DNA of 64,000 nucleotides from Candidatus Saccharicenans sp. (GTDB lineage Bacteria; Acidobacteriota; Aminicenantia; Aminicenantales; Saccharicenantaceae): positions 1 through 64,000 of the forward strand of contig JANLFU010000002.1 in assembly GCA_024653215.1 (NCBI GenBank). The letters run 5' to 3'. Below the pieces are notes generated by a model that saw nothing but the letters and a program-made list of their open reading frames with translations, ran no database searches and was not told the DNA's origin. Shown here in pieces: positions 35,151 to 44,480 of the stretch; position 1 is the first letter of the stretch, and each line of letters opens with the position of its first letter. The position numbers and the translations under genes were made by a program.

Positions 35151-36601
35151 TCAACGTCATCCGCGAACCGCTGATATTTGAGATAAGTTCACCGGGTAAG
35201 AGTGGAGTCCGGTTGCCGAACCTGGATGTTCCTGAAAAGCTGGATGTACTGGAAGGACTGACCGTCCGGGAGGACCTCGAGGGCTTTCCGGAAGTCTCGG
35301 AAACAGAGGTCACCAGGCATTTCACCCGGCTGAGCCAGATGAATTACTGCGTCGATTTCGGCTTTTATCCTCTCGGCTCCTGTACCATGAAATATAACCC
35401 AAAGCTCAATGAGAAGGTGGCCGGTATGGCCAGCCTGGCTGGAGTCCATCCCCTGGCTCCTGAAAAGCTGGCCCAGGGTAACCTGGAGCTGATGAAGACC
35501 CTGGAAAAACTGCTATGCGAAATTACCGGGATGGACGCGGTTTCACTGCAACCGGCAGCCGGAGCCCACGGCGAGTTGACCGGGATGATGCTGATCCGGG
35601 CCTACCACGAAGCCCAGGGCAACCCCAGAAAATATGTGCTCATTCCGGATTCGGCCCATGGCACCAACCCGTCTTCAGCCCACATCTGCGGCTACGTGGT
35701 CAGGGAGATCAAGTCCAACGACAGGGGCACCATTTCCCTGGAAGACCTGGCCCGGGAGATGACCGAAGAGGTGGCCGCCCTGATGGTCACCAACCCCAAT
35801 ACCCTGGGAGTTTTTGAGTCTGAGATCTGCCAGATTTCCGAAATCGTCCACGCCAAAGGCGGCTTTGTCTACATGGACGGGGCCAACCTTAATGCCCTGG
35901 CCGGCATCACCAGGCCGGGCGACATGAAGGTGGATGTCCTTCATCTTAACCTGCACAAGACTTTCTCCACCCCCCACGGCGGTGGCGGACCGGGTTCGGG
36001 CCCGGTGGCCGTGAAGAAGATACTGGAGCCATACCTGCCGGTGCCCATCATCGAGGAGAAGGACGGCCAGTACCACCTCAACTACAACCGGCCGAAGTCA
36101 ATAGGCCGGGTGAAGAGCTTTTACGGGCAGTTCCTGGTGATGCTGAAAGCCCTGGCCTACATCCTGGCTCTCGGCCCGGCCGGCCTGCGCGAGATGACCG
36201 AGATAGCGGTCCTCAACTCCAATTACATCCGCAAGAGCCTGGAGGGCGTCTACCACCTCAAATACGATTCGCCCACGCTTCACGAGTGCGTTTTCTCGGA
36301 TAAATTCCAGAAGGATTTTGGAGTCTCCAACCTGGATATTTCCAAGAGGCTGCTGGATTACGGGTTGCACCCGCCGACCATGTCCTTCCCGCTGATAGTC
36401 CACGGGGCACTGATGATTGAGCCGACCGAAACCGAAAGCCGCCGGGACCTGGACCTGTTCATCGAGGCCATGAAGGCCATCGACCGCGAGGCCCGGGAGA
36501 ACCCCGAGCTGCTGCGGACGGCACCCCATATCACCTATGTCCGGCGCCTGGATGAGGTTCAGGCGGCCCGCAATCCAATCCTGAGGTGGGAGAAAAAATA
36601 A
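35147..36601 (+). CDS. gcvPB: Glycine dehydrogenase (decarboxylating) subunit 2
   Basis: This 484-residue PLP-binding half of the P-protein decarboxylates glycine and passes the aminomethyl group to H-protein. The PLP lysine is K271 in NLHKTFSTPHGGGGPG. DSAHGTNPSSAH and LGSCTMKYNPK are typical. It overlaps gcvPA by four bases, so the two subunits should be made in equal amounts. Confidence 0.96.
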   Translation: MINVIREPLIFEISSPGKSGVRLPNLDVPEKLDVLEGLTVREDLEGFPEVSETEVTRHFTRLSQMNYCVDFGFYPLGSCTMKYNPKLNEKVAGMASLAGVHPLAPEKLAQGNLELMKTLEKLLCEITGMDAVSLQPAAGAHGELTGMMLIRAYHEAQGNPRKYVLIPDSAHGTNPSSAHICGYVVREIKSNDRGTISLEDLAREMTEEVAALMVTNPNTLGVFESEICQISEIVHAKGGFVYMDGANLNALAGITRPGDMKVDVLHLNLHKTFSTPHGGGGPGSGPVAVKKILEPYLPVPIIEEKDGQYHLNYNRPKSIGRVKSFYGQFLVMLKALAYILALGPAGLREMTEIAVLNSNYIRKSLEGVYHLKYDSPTLHECVFSDKFQKDFGVSNLDISKRLLDYGLHPPTMSFPLIVHGALMIEPTETESRRDLDLFIEAMKAIDREARENPELLRTAPHITYVRRLDEVQAARNPILRWEKK

Positions 36602-36672
36602 TTAGACTGAAAACTCTGTCTCTGAACCATAGATAAGACGGGCAGCTTTTTTGGTGAAGGAAGAGACCGAAG

Positions 36673-37521
36673 ATGAGCATGCAGGAACTTTTCTTGAAAC
36701 TCTATGATTTCTGGGCCAGGCAGGGCTGTTACCTGGCTCCCACCTACGACCTGGAAGTCGGGGCCGGGACCATGACCCCGGACACTTTTTTTAGGGTCCT
36801 GGGGAAACGCCCCTGGAAGGTGGCCTACGTCCAGCCCTCCCGGCGTCCGACCGACGGTCGCTACGGTGAAAACCCTCACCGGGTGCAGAAACATTTCCAG
36901 TTCCAGGTGATCATCAAGCCCTCGCCGGACAACATCCAGAGGGTCTACCTGGACAGCCTGACCTCCCTCGGCATTAATCTTAAAGAACACGACCTGAGGT
37001 TTGACGAGGACGACTGGGAATCGCCCACCATCGGGGCCTGGGGTGTGGGCTGGCAGGTGATGCTAGATGGCCTGGAGATCACCCAGTTCACCTATTTCCA
37101 GCAGGCCGGCGGACTGGAACTCTTTCCGGTTTCGGTGGAAATAACCTACGGGCTGGAAAGGCTGGAAATGTTCCTGGAGCAGAAAGATAACATCTACGAC
37201 CTGCAGTGGTCGCCCGAGGTCAGCTACCGCGACCTGCGTTACCAGGAAGAGAAGGAATTCTCCATATATAACTTTGAACAGGCTGATACCCAGATGCTGC
37301 ACCGGGGTTTTGCCGCAGCCGAAAAAGAAGCCCAGCGCCTTATCGGGCTGGGGCTGCTGCTACCGGCCTACGACCAGTGCCTGAAATGCTCGCATTACTT
37401 TAACCTCCTGGACTCGCGCGGGGCCATCAGCGTGACCGAACGGGTGAAGTTGATCGGTCAGGTACGGGCCCTGGTTAACCAGATCGCCAGGAAATTCGTG
37501 GAAAGGGAAGGAGAAGGCTGA
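36673..37521 (+). CDS. glyQ: Glycyl-tRNA synthetase alpha subunit
   Basis: This 282-residue class II catalytic subunit of the alpha2beta2 enzyme shows [47 protein letters not shown] and [16 protein letters not shown], all hallmarks of bacterial GlyQ. It follows gcvPB by 71 bases and its stop overlaps the glyS start (TGATG), consistent with translational coupling of the two subunits. Length is slightly below the usual 290-305. Confidence 0.97.
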   Translation: MSMQELFLKLYDFWARQGCYLAPTYDLEVGAGTMTPDTFFRVLGKRPWKVAYVQPSRRPTDGRYGENPHRVQKHFQFQVIIKPSPDNIQRVYLDSLTSLGINLKEHDLRFDEDDWESPTIGAWGVGWQVMLDGLEITQFTYFQQAGGLELFPVSVEITYGLERLEMFLEQKDNIYDLQWSPEVSYRDLRYQEEKEFSIYNFEQADTQMLHRGFAAAEKEAQRLIGLGLLLPAYDQCLKCSHYFNLLDSRGAISVTERVKLIGQVRALVNQIARKFVEREGEG

Positions 37522-39593
37522 TGGAATTCCTGCTGGAAATTATGACCGAGGAACTTCCTTCCAGCCACGTCCGCAGTGCCCTGGCCCAGCTGCAGGACAG
37601 CTTCCGGCAAGAATTGCAGGCGGCCCGGATTGGAGTGAACGGCCTGAGAACCCTGGGCACCTGCCGTCGACTGGTGGTGGTGGCCGACCTGGAAGCCGGT
37701 CAACCCGATGAAGAAGAAGTGGTGACCGGACCGCCCCGGCAGGTGGCCGTTCAGCCTGACGGAAGTTATACCCAGGCGGCCCTGGGTTTTGCCCGGTCCC
37801 AGGGTGTCCCGGTGGACAAGCTCGAGGTTATCAAGACGGCCAGGGGGGAGTACCTCGGTTTCAAACGGTTAAAGAAGGGCCGACCGGCAGAAGAAGTTAT
37901 TGCCGAAATTTTCCCGGCTGTTATCAACTCCCTTAGCTTTCCCAAGAATATGCGCTGGGGCGAAAGGAATTTCCGTTTCTCCCGGCCGATTAAAAACCTG
38001 CTGTGCCTGTTCGATGGCCGGGTGGTGCCGCTGGAACTGGCCGGGCTCAGGTCCAGCCACCGGACCCGGGGGCATTTTGTGCATTCCCCGGTTGAGTTTG
38101 AAGTCAGTAATTTTGAAGACTATAAGAAAAAGCTTGGCGAGAACCGGGTGGTGGTCGAGCCGGATGAGAGGCAGCAGTCCATCAGGCGTCAATTTGAAGA
38201 AAAGCTGGCCGGCCTGAAGGCCGAGGTTTACCCGGACCAGGCCCTGCTGGAAAGATTGCTGTGGAACGTGGAATGTCCCCTGGTCATCATGGGTAGCTTT
38301 CCGGAAAGTTATCTGGAGCTGCCGCTGGAAGTACTTTCCACGGCCATGAGGGAAGGACAGAAGCTTTTTTCCGTGGTCAGCGGCCGGAAGCAACTGCCCC
38401 TGTTCCTGGGAATTGCCGATGCCCCGGCCGACCCCAGGAATCATATCGCTTCCGGAAACGAGAGGGTGCTCAAGGCCCGCCTGGAAGATGCCCGGTTCTT
38501 CTGGAAAAATGACCTGAAAGTAAGCCTGGCCGACCGGGTGCCGCAGCTCAAGAACGTTATCTTCCAGGAGAAGCTCGGCACTTACGGCGATAAAGTGGGC
38601 CGGCTGCAGAAACTGGTGGCTTACCTGGCCGACCGGCTGGAGATGAAGAAAGAAAAGAAGGACCTGGTGGAGGCCGCCAGGCTGTGCAAGGCCGACCTTC
38701 TGACTGACATGGTCAGGGAATTCCCCGAGCTCCAGGGGAAAATGGGCGGACTTTATTCCCGCCAGCAGGGCTGGTCGGAAACCGTTTCCCGGGCCATTTA
38801 CGAACACTACCTGCCCGAGGGCCTGGAAGACCCGGTTCCGTCCACGGCGGCCGGGGCAGTCCTGTCGCTGGCCGACAAGCTGGACACGGTGGTCGGGGTG
38901 TTCGGAGTTGGCATAAGCATCAGCGGCTCCAGCGACCCCTTCGGTTTGCGCCGCCAGGCCCTGGCCATCTGCAAGATCTTGCTGGAAAAGAAATTCCAGG
39001 TTTCCCTGCACCGACTGCTGGAGAAGGCCATGTCCCTGCTGTCTGAGCGGCTGACCGTACCCCGGGAACAGCTGAAAGCCAGCCTGCTGGAATTCTTCGA
39101 GGGTCGGCTCCGGTTCATTTTTGAAAAACAGGGCTACCGTTATGACCTGGTAAATGCTGCCCTCGGTCCCGGAATAGAATTCCCGGTCCGGGCCGAGGCC
39201 CGGTTGAAGGCCCTCAATGAACTCAAGGGGAGTCCGAATTTCGAGCAGTTCATACTGATGGTTAAAAGGGTTAAGAACATCGTCAAGGAGCCGCCCCGGA
39301 CCCGTTTGAACTCAGCCCTGCTCAGGGAAAAGGAAGAAAAGGAACTGTATTCGGCCCTTAAAATAATCAAGAAGAACGCCGAGGAAATGCTGGCCCGGAA
39401 TGACTTTGCCTCAGCCCAGAAGATGGTTTTCCGCCTGCAGTCGCCGCTCAACAATTTCTTTGAGGCGGTGCTGGTGATGGCCGAGGACAAGAAGGTGAGG
39501 AACAACCGGCTGGCATTGCTGTCCCAGATCCTGGAACTGACCGGGGAGCTGGCCGATTATTCCCAGGTGGTGGTGGAAAGCGAAAACCGCTGA
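37521..39593 (+). CDS. glyS: Glycyl-tRNA synthetase beta subunit
   Basis: This 690-residue beta subunit provides tRNA recognition for the tetrameric GlyRS. The N terminus [17 protein letters not shown] and the KNMRWGERNFRFSRPIKNLLCLFD, NPFG-like SSDPFGLRRQALAICKILLE blocks are typical. The C terminus contains the DALR-like anticodon-binding region. It ends the six-gene glycine run and is convergent with the PilZ gene at 39617. Confidence 0.97.
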   Translation: MEFLLEIMTEELPSSHVRSALAQLQDSFRQELQAARIGVNGLRTLGTCRRLVVVADLEAGQPDEEEVVTGPPRQVAVQPDGSYTQAALGFARSQGVPVDKLEVIKTARGEYLGFKRLKKGRPAEEVIAEIFPAVINSLSFPKNMRWGERNFRFSRPIKNLLCLFDGRVVPLELAGLRSSHRTRGHFVHSPVEFEVSNFEDYKKKLGENRVVVEPDERQQSIRRQFEEKLAGLKAEVYPDQALLERLLWNVECPLVIMGSFPESYLELPLEVLSTAMREGQKLFSVVSGRKQLPLFLGIADAPADPRNHIASGNERVLKARLEDARFFWKNDLKVSLADRVPQLKNVIFQEKLGTYGDKVGRLQKLVAYLADRLEMKKEKKDLVEAARLCKADLLTDMVREFPELQGKMGGLYSRQQGWSETVSRAIYEHYLPEGLEDPVPSTAAGAVLSLADKLDTVVGVFGVGISISGSSDPFGLRRQALAICKILLEKKFQVSLHRLLEKAMSLLSERLTVPREQLKASLLEFFEGRLRFIFEKQGYRYDLVNAALGPGIEFPVRAEARLKALNELKGSPNFEQFILMVKRVKNIVKEPPRTRLNSALLREKEEKELYSALKIIKKNAEEMLARNDFASAQKMVFRLQSPLNNFFEAVLVMAEDKKVRNNRLALLSQILELTGELADYSQVVVESENR

Positions 39594-39616
39594 GTCCGGG
39601 ACCGGGGCCCGGGAGT

Positions 39617-40102
39617 TCAGCCTTCTATCTTGTATTCATCAGACTCGGGTTCTTCGCCCGGCCCTTTCTTTTTTACTTCGGCGAACTTGTGCTCCAGGGC
39701 GATTATCTTGACCAGGTTGCCGGGGTAGTTCTGGCCTTTCTGGTTGCCGTATGGATGGAACTGGACTCCAACCTTGAAGGGAAAGGTGGCGTTATCCTGC
39801 CCGGCCGACCAGCGGACCTCGCCCAGCTGGGTGAGCGGAACCATTTCTCCCGGAATGGAAATCTGTATGGTTAAAGCGGTGCCCGGTTTAAGATGGCTGC
39901 GGCAGCTGAAGCTGACCCCGCCGCGGCTTATGTTCTGAAGAGGGCAAAATTCTTCATCGAATTCTTTCCGGGAGCCGAGCAACCTTTCCTTGCGGTAAGA
40001 AACGGTGGCGCCAGGGATCATAAACCTCTGGCAGAGGCGCTTCTCTTCCGGGTAAATTTCCTGGCTCATTCTTTCACCCGATTTGTCATCCGGAGCTGAC
40101 AT
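39617..40102 (-). CDS. PilZ domain protein
   Basis: This 161-residue protein has a PilZ-like domain: a KRLCQRF N-terminal element (basic residues of the RxxxR type, here K-R-L-C-Q-R) and an N-I-S-R-G-G-V motif close to the (D/N)xSxxG c-di-GMP-binding pattern. It may bind cyclic di-GMP and act on a partner protein. ATG 40102 is chosen because the -35/-10 promoter overlaps the longer frame upstream; MSQE, 11 codons further, is an alternative start with a weak ribosome site. It is convergent with glyS. Confidence 0.8.
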   Translation of the reverse strand: MSAPDDKSGERMSQEIYPEEKRLCQRFMIPGATVSYRKERLLGSRKEFDEEFCPLQNISRGGVSFSCRSHLKPGTALTIQISIPGEMVPLTQLGEVRWSAGQDNATFPFKVGVQFHPYGNQKGQNYPGNLVKIIALEHKFAEVKKKGPGEEPESDEYKIEG

Positions 40103-40112
40103 GTTGCTTATA

Positions 40113-40141
40113 TTTATATCCAAGATGGGCTGATTTGTCAA
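40113..40141 (-). promoter_or_regulatory. Promoter of the PilZ gene (leaderless type)
   Basis: On the minus strand a perfect TTGACA (40136-40141) and TATAAA (40113-40118) with a 17-base spacer. The -10 box ends ten bases before ATG 40102, giving a very short leader unless translation starts at 40069. Confidence 0.65.
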
Positions 40142-40172
40142 AAAATATAGGCCCCGGCTTTGCCGCAGGCGG

Positions 40173-41237
40173 TCAATAGGGCAGGGGTTCAGCCTTGACC
40201 GGTCGGAGCTTGATGGAAACGTCGGTCCTTATTTCCTGATTTTCCAGGCTGGTGAAGGAGAAGTTGATTTCGGGTCTTTTGACAAAGCTGGCCGGCATTT
40301 TGGCCGGTGGCTTTTTCTTCCAGTCCTTGATGGCCCCGGCGATGGCCGAAATGGCATCCAGGATGGAAACCCCGCGAAAATATGGCTGGTCCTTGTCCGG
40401 AGCCATGTAAGGCTTGGTCCCCGGCGGGTTGGGCGGGGGTATGTAGACCTTGACCGGTATCTGTTTTTGCAGGTACTTGGTGGCCTTGTAAATCAAGGTG
40501 TCGCCGATGTAAAAGGCCACTTCTCCCTCGACGTTCTTGATGGGCGGGGACTCCTGTCTCTGAACCAGGAGCTCCCGGTTTTTCACGTTACTTTTTTCGA
40601 TTCCGAGTTCCAGGACAATTCGCTTCCTGATGGTGATGCTTCTGGTCTTGAGGTAAAGGTCAACGTTCAGGGAGTAGGACTGATCAAAATAGAATGGCAG
40701 GGGAAGCTCGATCAGGTGGGCGCCCTTGGTCCACAGGCCGCCCTCCAGCGGGTTGCCTTCCACCTGTATCTTGTAATAGGCATCTGCTGACAGGTCAAAG
40801 CCAAGGCGCAGGACCGCCGGAATGGTCCGGTCTTCGGAAGAGGCGGGGAGCAGGAAATTCAGGTTGCTGACCAGGGGAAAGTCCTCCCGCCAGCGTCCCC
40901 AGTACTCCAGGGCCTGGTTAAAGACGCTGAAGTCCAGGAAGGACAGCAGCGGCTGGGCATCTCCGAATTCTTCGAAGTAATCGATCAGGGCCTTTTTTTC
41001 TTCGGCCGGTAGGTTATTCTTGAAGTACAGGAATGGCAGGAGGGCCAGGGCATCCTGCTTCTCGGCCTGGTCCAGTCCGGACAGGGTGGTCTCCAGCAGG
41101 TTCAGGGCCGGCTCGTATTCCCTGTTCTTAAGCAATTCGTTTATCTCTGATTTCCAGTCGGCCCGGGCCGAAACGGCCAGGCAGAAAAAGCCCAGCATGA
41201 TCAGAAGAGCCAGCCGGGTCTTTTTAATTTCAATCAT
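40173..41237 (-). CDS. Exported protein of unknown function next to a TonB-like gene
   Basis: This 354-residue protein starts MIEIKKTRLALLIML with a clear signal peptide (hydrophobic residues 8-22, ending near ARAD). The N-terminal half looks helical with a repeat-like LLKNREYEPALNLLETTL, suggesting a TPR-type element; the second half is beta-rich and Pro-rich (PPPNPPGTKPYM). It overlaps the TonB-like gene by eight bases. The frame reads further up but that part lies within the neighbour. It may work together with TonB in the envelope; no family was recognised. Confidence 0.65.
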   Translation of the reverse strand: MIEIKKTRLALLIMLGFFCLAVSARADWKSEINELLKNREYEPALNLLETTLSGLDQAEKQDALALLPFLYFKNNLPAEEKKALIDYFEEFGDAQPLLSFLDFSVFNQALEYWGRWREDFPLVSNLNFLLPASSEDRTIPAVLRLGFDLSADAYYKIQVEGNPLEGGLWTKGAHLIELPLPFYFDQSYSLNVDLYLKTRSITIRKRIVLELGIEKSNVKNRELLVQRQESPPIKNVEGEVAFYIGDTLIYKATKYLQKQIPVKVYIPPPNPPGTKPYMAPDKDQPYFRGVSILDAISAIAGAIKDWKKKPPAKMPASFVKRPEINFSFTSLENQEIRTDVSIKLRPVKAEPLPY

Positions 41238-42225
41238 GGTAGGTGAACACCAGGTAGAATTCCAGGCTTTTCCCGGGAAAATCCTCGGGCAGAGGCGGGA
41301 AGGGAGCGCAGAGCCGGACGGCGGTAAGGGCCGCCTGGTCCAGGATGTCGCTGGTGGTGGAGGTGGCAATTTCCAGCGATTGCAGCTGACCGTCCCTGTC
41401 AACCAGCAGAATCAGGGCCACATTCTTGTTCTTCGGCATGACCGAGAGCTGGGGCAGTATCCACCTGGATTGTACCAGGTTGACCACTTTTTCGGCCCAG
41501 GGTTTGATGTTGTAACGGTACCCGGCAGCTGCCTGTGGAGTTACTGCTCCCGGGATTCCGGGACGGGCTCGCCCGGACTCGGTAAAGCGCAGGCCCCGGC
41601 CCGGCTTTTCGTAGGCCCGGGGGGCAGCATACTGCAGGACGTCACTCTTAAGAGATGGGGCGGTTTCGCCGGTTTCACCCGTTTCTGGTTCCGGCCTGAC
41701 CGTCAGCTTGAGGCTGAAACGGTATTTTCCAGAAACTGGCCTGATGCGCGAGAGATTAATTCTGACTCCGGATGGAGTCTGGGATTCTCCCCGGCCGGCG
41801 GCCAGGTAGGCTTCCAGGTCAAAGGGAATGGCCGGCTGCCCGAGCGCGGCAGCCTGTGAAGTGGAGCCGGCGGCTCCAGCCGCTTCGGTTCCCGGTCGGC
41901 CTCCCGGCCTACCAGTTCCGGCCTGGCCGGCACCTCCAGGCTGACCACCAGCCTGCTCCTGGGCTACCGGTGGTTCTTTGATCACTTCGGGCAGATAGGG
42001 GGGCGGCCCGGCTTCGGGATAGGGGGCGATAACCACGTCAGTTTCTTTAATAAAAGGAAGTATCTTGACGATAATTTTTGCCTGTTTCAGGTAGAGAATG
42101 AGCAGGACGTGAAGAAGGATGGCTATGGTCAGGCTGATGACTTTAACCCAGGCTTCGCCCCGGTCCAGGCGGCGCCACCTGGAAGTCAGTTTCTGGAAGC
42201 TGGGATTCAGTCTAATATTTCTCAT
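41230..42225 (-). CDS. TonB family energy transducer
   Basis: This 331-residue protein has one N-terminal membrane anchor (about residues 28-46), a Pro/Gly/Ala-rich stretch spanning the periplasm (about 65-150) and a C-terminal TonB-like domain (YNIKPWAEKVVNLVQSRWILPQ... ending LVFTYHD). TonB proteins couple proton-motive force from ExbB/ExbD to outer-membrane transporters; no exbB/exbD is in the window. The C-terminal domain resembles the TonB_C type but is less canonical than E. coli TonB. Confidence 0.85.
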   Translation of the reverse strand: MRNIRLNPSFQKLTSRWRRLDRGEAWVKVISLTIAILLHVLLILYLKQAKIIVKILPFIKETDVVIAPYPEAGPPPYLPEVIKEPPVAQEQAGGQPGGAGQAGTGRPGGRPGTEAAGAAGSTSQAAALGQPAIPFDLEAYLAAGRGESQTPSGVRINLSRIRPVSGKYRFSLKLTVRPEPETGETGETAPSLKSDVLQYAAPRAYEKPGRGLRFTESGRARPGIPGAVTPQAAAGYRYNIKPWAEKVVNLVQSRWILPQLSVMPKNKNVALILLVDRDGQLQSLEIATSTTSDILDQAALTAVRLCAPFPPLPEDFPGKSLEFYLVFTYHD

Positions 42226-42302
42226 TAACCGGCTTTGTCTACCTTAAAATCGGACTATTTATTATATAGAAGCCGGCCTGAAAGAGAAAGTTGCACGGCC
42301 AA

Positions 42303-44480
42303 CTATTTGAAAACATAAAGCCTGAGCAGAATGAAACCCAGGCAGAAGGAATTGACCAGCAACAGGAAGGTGAAAAGAAGCTCCAGTCCCAGCAGAGGAA
42401 TGAAGACCGAGGTGGCCAGCAGGGCCCCGAAGAAGGAGCCGAATAGGTCCAGCGAATAGCCAAGACCGTATCTTATCTGGCTCTGAAGGTAGATGAAGTT
42501 GCTGACCACAAACAGGAAGCCGCCAAAAAAACCCATCAGCAGGAGCAGGCCGTAAAAGGCCAGCTCCGGAGCGGCGGCCGGGGCCAGGCCGGCCAGGGCC
42601 AGCAAGATCACAAAGCCGGTCTGGACGGCGACCAGGTGCCGGGGACCCAGGGTATTTGACAATCTTCGGGCCAGGCTGGAACCCAGGAATAACCCGGCCA
42701 TGAAGATGGTAAACAGCAGCGATATCTTGCTGTAAACCAGGCCCAGCCGGCTCTGGAAGGCCAGGATCAGGGCCACTTCAGCCACGATGGTGGTGAAACC
42801 CATGACCGTAATCGGCAGCAGGTAAATCGTTCCACCCTTTTTCCTGAAAGCGATCAGGAACATGATTACCAGCAGAAACAGGAGAAGCGGCAGGTCAAAG
42901 AGCCAGAATCGGGTCAGGTTTTGCAACTTACCCAGCCCGCGGCTGAGCGGCCCGTGAAATTGCTGGCTCCAGACCAGGGTCTGGTAGAAATAACTCACCG
43001 GGAGCCGGTCCGAATTCAGGCGGGGATTGTACACGGTCTCCAGGCTGGAGCTAAGGTATTCCCTTTTCAGGGGATGGAGTCGGCTCCTGAGGAATTCTGG
43101 CCTGAAAAAAACAGTCTTGAGCTGGTAGCGGTCGAGCTTTTCCAGCAGGCTGTCCGTGGTGATATCCAGCGGACCGGCTGAGGCCAGCAATATGTTATTG
43201 TCTCCAGGGATTATTTCCACCCGGGGAAAAACCGACAGCAGGGAATGATAAATGGTGGCCAGGAGTATTGTCCTCTGCGGGGAAAGGTAGCTTTCAGAGG
43301 AGGGCAGAAGAAAGGAAAAAACGCCATCCTCGGCCAGCTTTTCCCGGACCTGTCTGAAAAACTCCACCGTGTAAAAGCGGTTGACCTGGGCCGTGGCCGG
43401 CTCCGGCAGGTTGCAGATGATGAGGTCGTAGCGATTACGAGTGGCCCGCAGAAATTTCCTTCCATCCTGGAGATTGATGGTAACCCGCGGGTCTTCCAGG
43501 CCGGTCTGCCGGTTGTCCAGCACCCGGCGGGCCAGTTTGACCAGGGCCGGGTCCAGCTCCACGTAATCCACCCTGACCCGGGGATACTGCAGGGCCTGGA
43601 CCAGGGTGCCGTTAAGCCCGCCGCCGATGAGAAGCAATCTGGCCGCTTCCGGTCTCTGGAGAAAGGCAAAGTGGATGGCTTCTTCGGCCGAGGCCGGGTC
43701 GGGGAAGTTAAAGGCCAGGGAACTGTTGCCGTAGAACGAAATCAGTTCACCGGTTCTGACCACCTGGAGCCGGGCATAGGGCGAATCCCTGACCTCAACC
43801 AGTTGGAGCGGCTTCCAGTAGATTTTTTCGGTCGGCCGGTCTCCGAACCACAGTCCGGTCGCCACCAGGACCGTAATGACCGTTGAGACCATTTGTTTTG
43901 AACCTGCCACCAGGCTGATGGCCAGCCCGGCCAGCAGGCTGATCAGGGCGGCCGCCTGCCAGCTGGAAAGATGAGGGGTCAGGACCAGGTAGACCAGCAG
44001 TCCACCGGCAGCTGCGCCCAGGGATTCCAGCTGATAGACGGGAATCAGCTGACCACGTTGCCAGAAGACGTTAAAGACAAACAGGGCCCCCAGCGGGAGG
44101 CTTAAGGCAAAAGAAATAAGCCAGGAGGTAAGCAGGAGAGGTCCGGGTCCGGTCATCTCCGCCGGCAGGGTGCCGAAAGCAAACCTGGCCAGCCTGAGCA
44201 GGACCAGAAGAACGGCCGTGATTATGATCATTCCCCGGTAGAAGGCCCCCGGGGAAATTGCAGACTGGAATTTTTTCTCGGCCAGCAAACTTCCCAGCCC
44301 GCCACCCAGTAGCCAGAAAGCCAGGACCAGTCCGTAGACCAGCTCGTTGCCCTGGAAACGGACTTCGAATTCTCTGAGGATGATCACCTGGAAAGAGGTG
44401 GCCAGAAAACCCAGGAGAAAGGGCCAGAAGGAATTCTTCAGCTCCAGACCCCGGCAATGACCTGACCGCAGTAACGGCAT
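42303..44480 (-). CDS. Membrane protein with spermidine-synthase-like domain
   Basis: This 725-residue protein has about seven N-terminal membrane segments (residues about 15-210), a soluble methyltransferase-fold domain (about 220-450) and about six more membrane segments (about 510-725). The central domain has LLIGGGLNGTLVQAL (SAM-binding-like loop), VDYVELDPALVKLARR and DGRKFLRATRNRYDLIICNLPEP, typical of spermidine synthases. Such membrane-fused synthase-like proteins are widespread but uncharacterised. The start ATG overlaps the radical SAM gene by 43 bases; a later start is possible. It precedes the TonB gene by 77 bases. Confidence 0.8.
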   Translation of the reverse strand: MPLLRSGHCRGLELKNSFWPFLLGFLATSFQVIILREFEVRFQGNELVYGLVLAFWLLGGGLGSLLAEKKFQSAISPGAFYRGMIIITAVLLVLLRLARFAFGTLPAEMTGPGPLLLTSWLISFALSLPLGALFVFNVFWQRGQLIPVYQLESLGAAAGGLLVYLVLTPHLSSWQAAALISLLAGLAISLVAGSKQMVSTVITVLVATGLWFGDRPTEKIYWKPLQLVEVRDSPYARLQVVRTGELISFYGNSSLAFNFPDPASAEEAIHFAFLQRPEAARLLLIGGGLNGTLVQALQYPRVRVDYVELDPALVKLARRVLDNRQTGLEDPRVTINLQDGRKFLRATRNRYDLIICNLPEPATAQVNRFYTVEFFRQVREKLAEDGVFSFLLPSSESYLSPQRTILLATIYHSLLSVFPRVEIIPGDNNILLASAGPLDITTDSLLEKLDRYQLKTVFFRPEFLRSRLHPLKREYLSSSLETVYNPRLNSDRLPVSYFYQTLVWSQQFHGPLSRGLGKLQNLTRFWLFDLPLLLFLLVIMFLIAFRKKGGTIYLLPITVMGFTTIVAEVALILAFQSRLGLVYSKISLLFTIFMAGLFLGSSLARRLSNTLGPRHLVAVQTGFVILLALAGLAPAAAPELAFYGLLLLMGFFGGFLFVVSNFIYLQSQIRYGLGYSLDLFGSFFGALLATSVFIPLLGLELLFTFLLLVNSFCLGFILLRLYVFK

